NCBI GenBank assembly: GCA_025352865.1
Contig: JANXSB010000208.1
Span: 1-7,292, forward strand
Source of the DNA: Chthoniobacter sp.
GTDB taxonomy: Bacteria > Verrucomicrobiota > Verrucomicrobiia > Chthoniobacterales > Chthoniobacteraceae
DNA: 7,292 bases
Direction of reading: 5' to 3'
The notes under the pieces were generated by a model. The model was not told the origin of the DNA. It saw nothing but the letters and a program-made list of their open reading frames with translations, and did not search any database. The position numbers and the translations under genes are program-made. Shown in pieces: positions 5,410 to 7,292 of the stretch; positions within the stretch are counted from its first letter, which is position 1, and the number at the start of each line of letters is the position of its first letter.

Positions 5410-6873
5410 CTATTTCGACGGCGGCGGAGCGTAGAGCCAGATATCGTCGATCTGGTTCATTTCGCTTTTTTTCGAATCGAGCGTGCCGCCGCCATCGTCC
5501 GTGCGGTTTTTGCCGACGCCGTAGAGGAGAAAAGTGCCGCCGTCTTTGCGCCGATAGATCAGCGGCTGACGCGAGTACGTGTCCACTGGCAGCTCCGCGA
5601 TGAAGTCTGGAGCAAGCTCGGCGAGCTTTTCTGGAAAAGCGCCGCGCGCCATCCGAAAGCGCTCCAGCGCGATAGCAAGGTGGGTTTCGTCGAGGAGCGT
5701 TTGAGTGAAGACAAACCATTGATCGACGGTCGAAAAATCTGACGTCGATATGCGAAAAAGGAAAAAATAGTAGAGGTCCATTGAGCTGCTCCAATTTTTT
5801 GGCCCCGAGGGCGCGGCTTTGTCTGGATCGAAGCGTGAAGCGTCATTGCTGACCCGCGAGAGTATTTCGTCCAACCATTGATTGTGGCGAAGCTGGTTGT
5901 CGCGAAAAACCCGCTTCGGAATGAACTTGATGGCTTTCATCGCCGGAGGTGAGGGCCGGCCGTTGAGGGATGCAGCGTAAAGATTCCACCGTCCAGTCGG
6001 AGACGCGGCGACGAAGGCATCATAAGTCGTGTTGTTAGCTGCGCGTTCGCTCGCGAATGCCCGCCGGTAGTCATGCCACAATCTCACCGTTGCCAAGTCC
6101 ATTTCGATCATCCTCAATTCGGAATCGGTCCAAGCGCGGTCCATAAGGCCATCGCCCACGCTGCGACAAAGGCCTTCCACGGCCCGCCTTTGCACAAAGG
6201 CCGAGAGGGTCGTCGTCTCGTCCTGCAGGGCGCGGTACGTTTGGAAACCATCTTGAAAATCCATGTAAGCCATTGCCGGATCTCCGAGCGCCAAGTGCGC
6301 CCGCATCCGCAGGCTAAAGAGTTTCGTCGCGTCTGAGAGCGTCCCGCAATGAGGCAGGAGCATGCCCACCCCGGCTTTCCAATCCAGCGGGAACTGGCAG
6401 CGCGGGCGGGTCCGCCATTCGCTCCATTCCTTGATTTGCGGTGCGTAATGGTCGAGCGCCAGAAGAACATCCTGCGGCTCAGAGTCCGTTGTTTTCGCAA
6501 TGAAGCCTACGTCTTTGAAGTGCTTCTGCCAAGCTTTCCAATCCAATCGCTCACCCTTCGCCATATCGCCGAAGTTCGGAATGGATGGCCAACCGTTGCC
6601 ACGCGGGAGTTCCATCGGGCTCTGCACGCCGCCGGTGAAGATCGCCCGGAACATCGGCAGGGCGGCGAAATTTTCCGCGTCGGGGATTTCCGGTGGGGCG
6701 AATTCGGCGAGGGTCAGCTTCACGCCGCGGGCGCGGGCGGCGGCGCAGTAGCGCTGCCAGCGGACTTCCGCGCGCCAGTTGGAGAAAAGGTGCGTGCCCA
6801 AGGCGAAGCCGATGAGCACGAGAAAGATCGTGGTCAGCGGATGCGAGCGGAACCAGGCGAAGACACGGCGCAT
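5410..6873 (-). CDS. Uncharacterised membrane-anchored protein (487 aa), first gene of the haem-protein unit
   Basis: The N-terminus has positive charges (MRRVFAWFR) and then a single hydrophobic helix (about 12-30, PLTTIFLVLIGFALGTHLF), so the bulk should be outside the cytoplasm, anchored to the membrane. The rest is helical and rich in Trp, Arg and Asp, with no catalytic motif or CxxCH that I recognise. The C-terminal 86 residues (402-487), beginning ALERFRMARGAFPEKLAELA and followed by LPVDTYSRQPLIYRR and GGTFLLYGVG, resemble a tail seen in many Planctomycetota and Verrucomicrobiota hypothetical proteins. That tail ('Y/FPxxLxxLxPxxLxxxPxDPxSGxPLxYxR…GxxLYSVG') is somewhat like the C-terminal part of G-type pseudopilin-like proteins. 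No function is assigned. ATG 6873 is favoured because the membrane anchor follows at once. A CGCTAACT box (complement of 6881-6888) sits about 8 nt before the ATG, which could be a -10 of a near-leaderless transcript. It precedes the cytochrome gene by 9 nt, suggesting a shared role or simple co-transcription. Confidence 0.75.
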   Translation of the reverse strand: MRRVFAWFRSHPLTTIFLVLIGFALGTHLFSNWRAEVRWQRYCAAARARGVKLTLAEFAPPEIPDAENFAALPMFRAIFTGGVQSPMELPRGNGWPSIPNFGDMAKGERLDWKAWQKHFKDVGFIAKTTDSEPQDVLLALDHYAPQIKEWSEWRTRPRCQFPLDWKAGVGMLLPHCGTLSDATKLFSLRMRAHLALGDPAMAYMDFQDGFQTYRALQDETTTLSAFVQRRAVEGLCRSVGDGLMDRAWTDSELRMIEMDLATVRLWHDYRRAFASERAANNTTYDAFVAASPTGRWNLYAASLNGRPSPPAMKAIKFIPKRVFRDNQLRHNQWLDEILSRVSNDASRFDPDKAAPSGPKNWSSSMDLYYFFLFRISTSDFSTVDQWFVFTQTLLDETHLAIALERFRMARGAFPEKLAELAPDFIAELPVDTYSRQPLIYRRKDGGTFLLYGVGKNRTDDGGGTLDSKKSEMNQIDDIWLYAPPPSK

Positions 6874-7011
6874 GGCGGGAAGTTAGCGAAGCGGGCGCGC
6901 GGGCGGCGAGCGGTTTGAAAAAACAGGACCGGCGTGGTGACATGCGCGGCTCACGAAGACGGTGCGCGAAATCGGCGGGGAGGAGCGGTTGGCGCGGGCG
7001 GGGGGAGTTTC

Positions 7012-7042
7012 CGCTTGGCATTGGGGCGCGCGGTGCCAAGCG
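7012..7042. repeat. 9-bp perfect inverted repeat (CGCTTGGCA / TGCCAAGCG)
   Basis: CGCTTGGCA (7012-7020) and TGCCAAGCG (7034-7042) are exact reverse complements separated by 13 nt. A pyrimidine/T-rich run (7048-7057) follows 5 nt later. It lies in the roughly 190-nt divergent gap between the anchored-protein gene (- strand) and the secreted-protein start at 7064 (+ strand). It could be an operator-type site or an RNA hairpin, possibly a terminator; the spacing of the T-run is long for a terminator. Confidence 0.6.
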
Positions 7043-7063
7043 TGCGGTTTTCTTTTTCACCGC

Positions 7064-7237
7064 GTGCCAGTCCTGCGAATCATTCTATGCAGTGCGTGCG
7101 TCATCGCCGCCGCCTTTGCCGCCGAGCCCGCGCCGGTGCCCGGCCCGCTTGCTTGCGAGTCGCTGCCGGCAGCGCGGTTTCAATTCAGCGGCGTGGTCGG
7201 GGCGCGGGTGGAGGCGAATCGACATAGCGGTCGATGA
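7064..7237 (+). pseudogene. Truncated gene start for a secreted protein
   Basis: From GTG 7064 the product starts VPVLRIILCSACVIAAAFAAEPAP: a signal peptide with basic Arg5, a hydrophobic core (6-20) and a likely cleavage site after Ala20. A mature start follows (SLPAARFQFSGVVGARVEAN, 33-52). Codons through about residue 52 are GC3-rich as in native genes. The frame then hits TGA at 7235-7237 after only 57 codons. The mature start recalls, from memory, the opening of DUF1680/GH127 arabinofuranosidase-like proteins of Opitutales ('…F.G..G.R..AN…WLL'), but the remaining several hundred residues are missing. Best read as a 5' gene fragment cut by rearrangement or by an assembly join near 7215-7235. 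A genuine short secreted peptide is a less likely alternative. Confidence 0.4.
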
Positions 7238-7292
7238 CTCGCGACAGAGTGTAGTGAAAAGGATTGCTTTCGGCGAAATGCCAGACCGCCAG
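7185..7292 (-). CDS. 3' end of an unidentified gene entering from the right edge
   Basis: Reading leftward from the last base, the frame is open for 35 codons to TGA at the complement of 7185-7187. The first 26 residues (LAVWHFAESN…IDRYVDS) look like real protein, with amphipathic helix character. The last nine (PPPAPRPRR) are simply the antisense of the secreted-protein fragment, so the original C-terminus has probably been replaced at the junction. No start is in the window and I do not recognise the family. Low confidence because of its length. Confidence 0.3.
   Translation of the reverse strand: MAVWHFAESNPFHYTLSRVIDRYVDSPPPAPRPRR

Noticed and set aside
3967..5742. 591-codon open frame on the + strand, antisense to the haem-protein gene
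   Set aside because: It is a shadow of a GC3-rich gene: the - strand frame has signal peptide, haem motifs and five known domains, while this one is Arg/His-rich low-complexity with no recognisable motif.
6934..7063. + strand open frames reading through the divergent gap into the secreted-protein start
   Set aside because: Protein-like character (signal peptide) begins only at GTG 7064; the upstream codons span the inverted repeat and lack any motif.

Overview
The window looks like part of a GC-rich genome, most likely of a Verrucomicrobiota bacterium near the Opitutales. This is inferred from three things: the multidomain planctomycete/verrucomicrobial-type cytochrome c protein (DUF1587/1595/1592/1588/1585 set), a membrane-anchored protein of a style common in that group, and the strong C/G preference at third codon positions. 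No rRNA, tRNA, CRISPR array or recognisable transposase is visible. I see no convincing defence island or new multi-gene system; most of the window is ordinary chromosomal content with some accessory traces.

Left part (1-783, + strand): the 3' end of a TVP38/TMEM64 (VTT) family membrane protein, a small hairpin with T-run, a promoter-like TTGACA element, and a 107-residue PilZ-like protein. Positions 784-1546 hold no confident intact gene. They contain an inverted array of 8-bp CGCAGAG units (805-905), a short open frame with strong coding-type third-position bias (1075-1299) that looks like a gene remnant, and a promoter-like element ahead of the next gene.

Middle (1547-2863, + strand): a complete glycinamide ribonucleotide synthetase (purD, 438 aa). 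Its sequence resembles the archaeal/candidate-phylum type of PurD, and its codon use is visibly less GC3-rich than its neighbours, so it may have been acquired horizontally. It is the only purine gene here.

Right part (2989-6873, - strand): a two-gene unit with a 9-nt gap. The first gene encodes an uncharacterised 487-aa membrane-anchored protein. The second encodes an 803-aa exported protein with two CxxCH haem motifs and five linked DUF domains. The usual DUF1552 partner is not present. purD and the haem protein converge. Upstream of the 487-aa gene lies a 9-bp perfect inverted repeat, then the start of a secreted protein gene that stops after 57 codons. From the right edge an unidentified reading frame enters on the - strand and ends inside that fragment, which suggests a rearrangement or assembly junction near 7215-7235.
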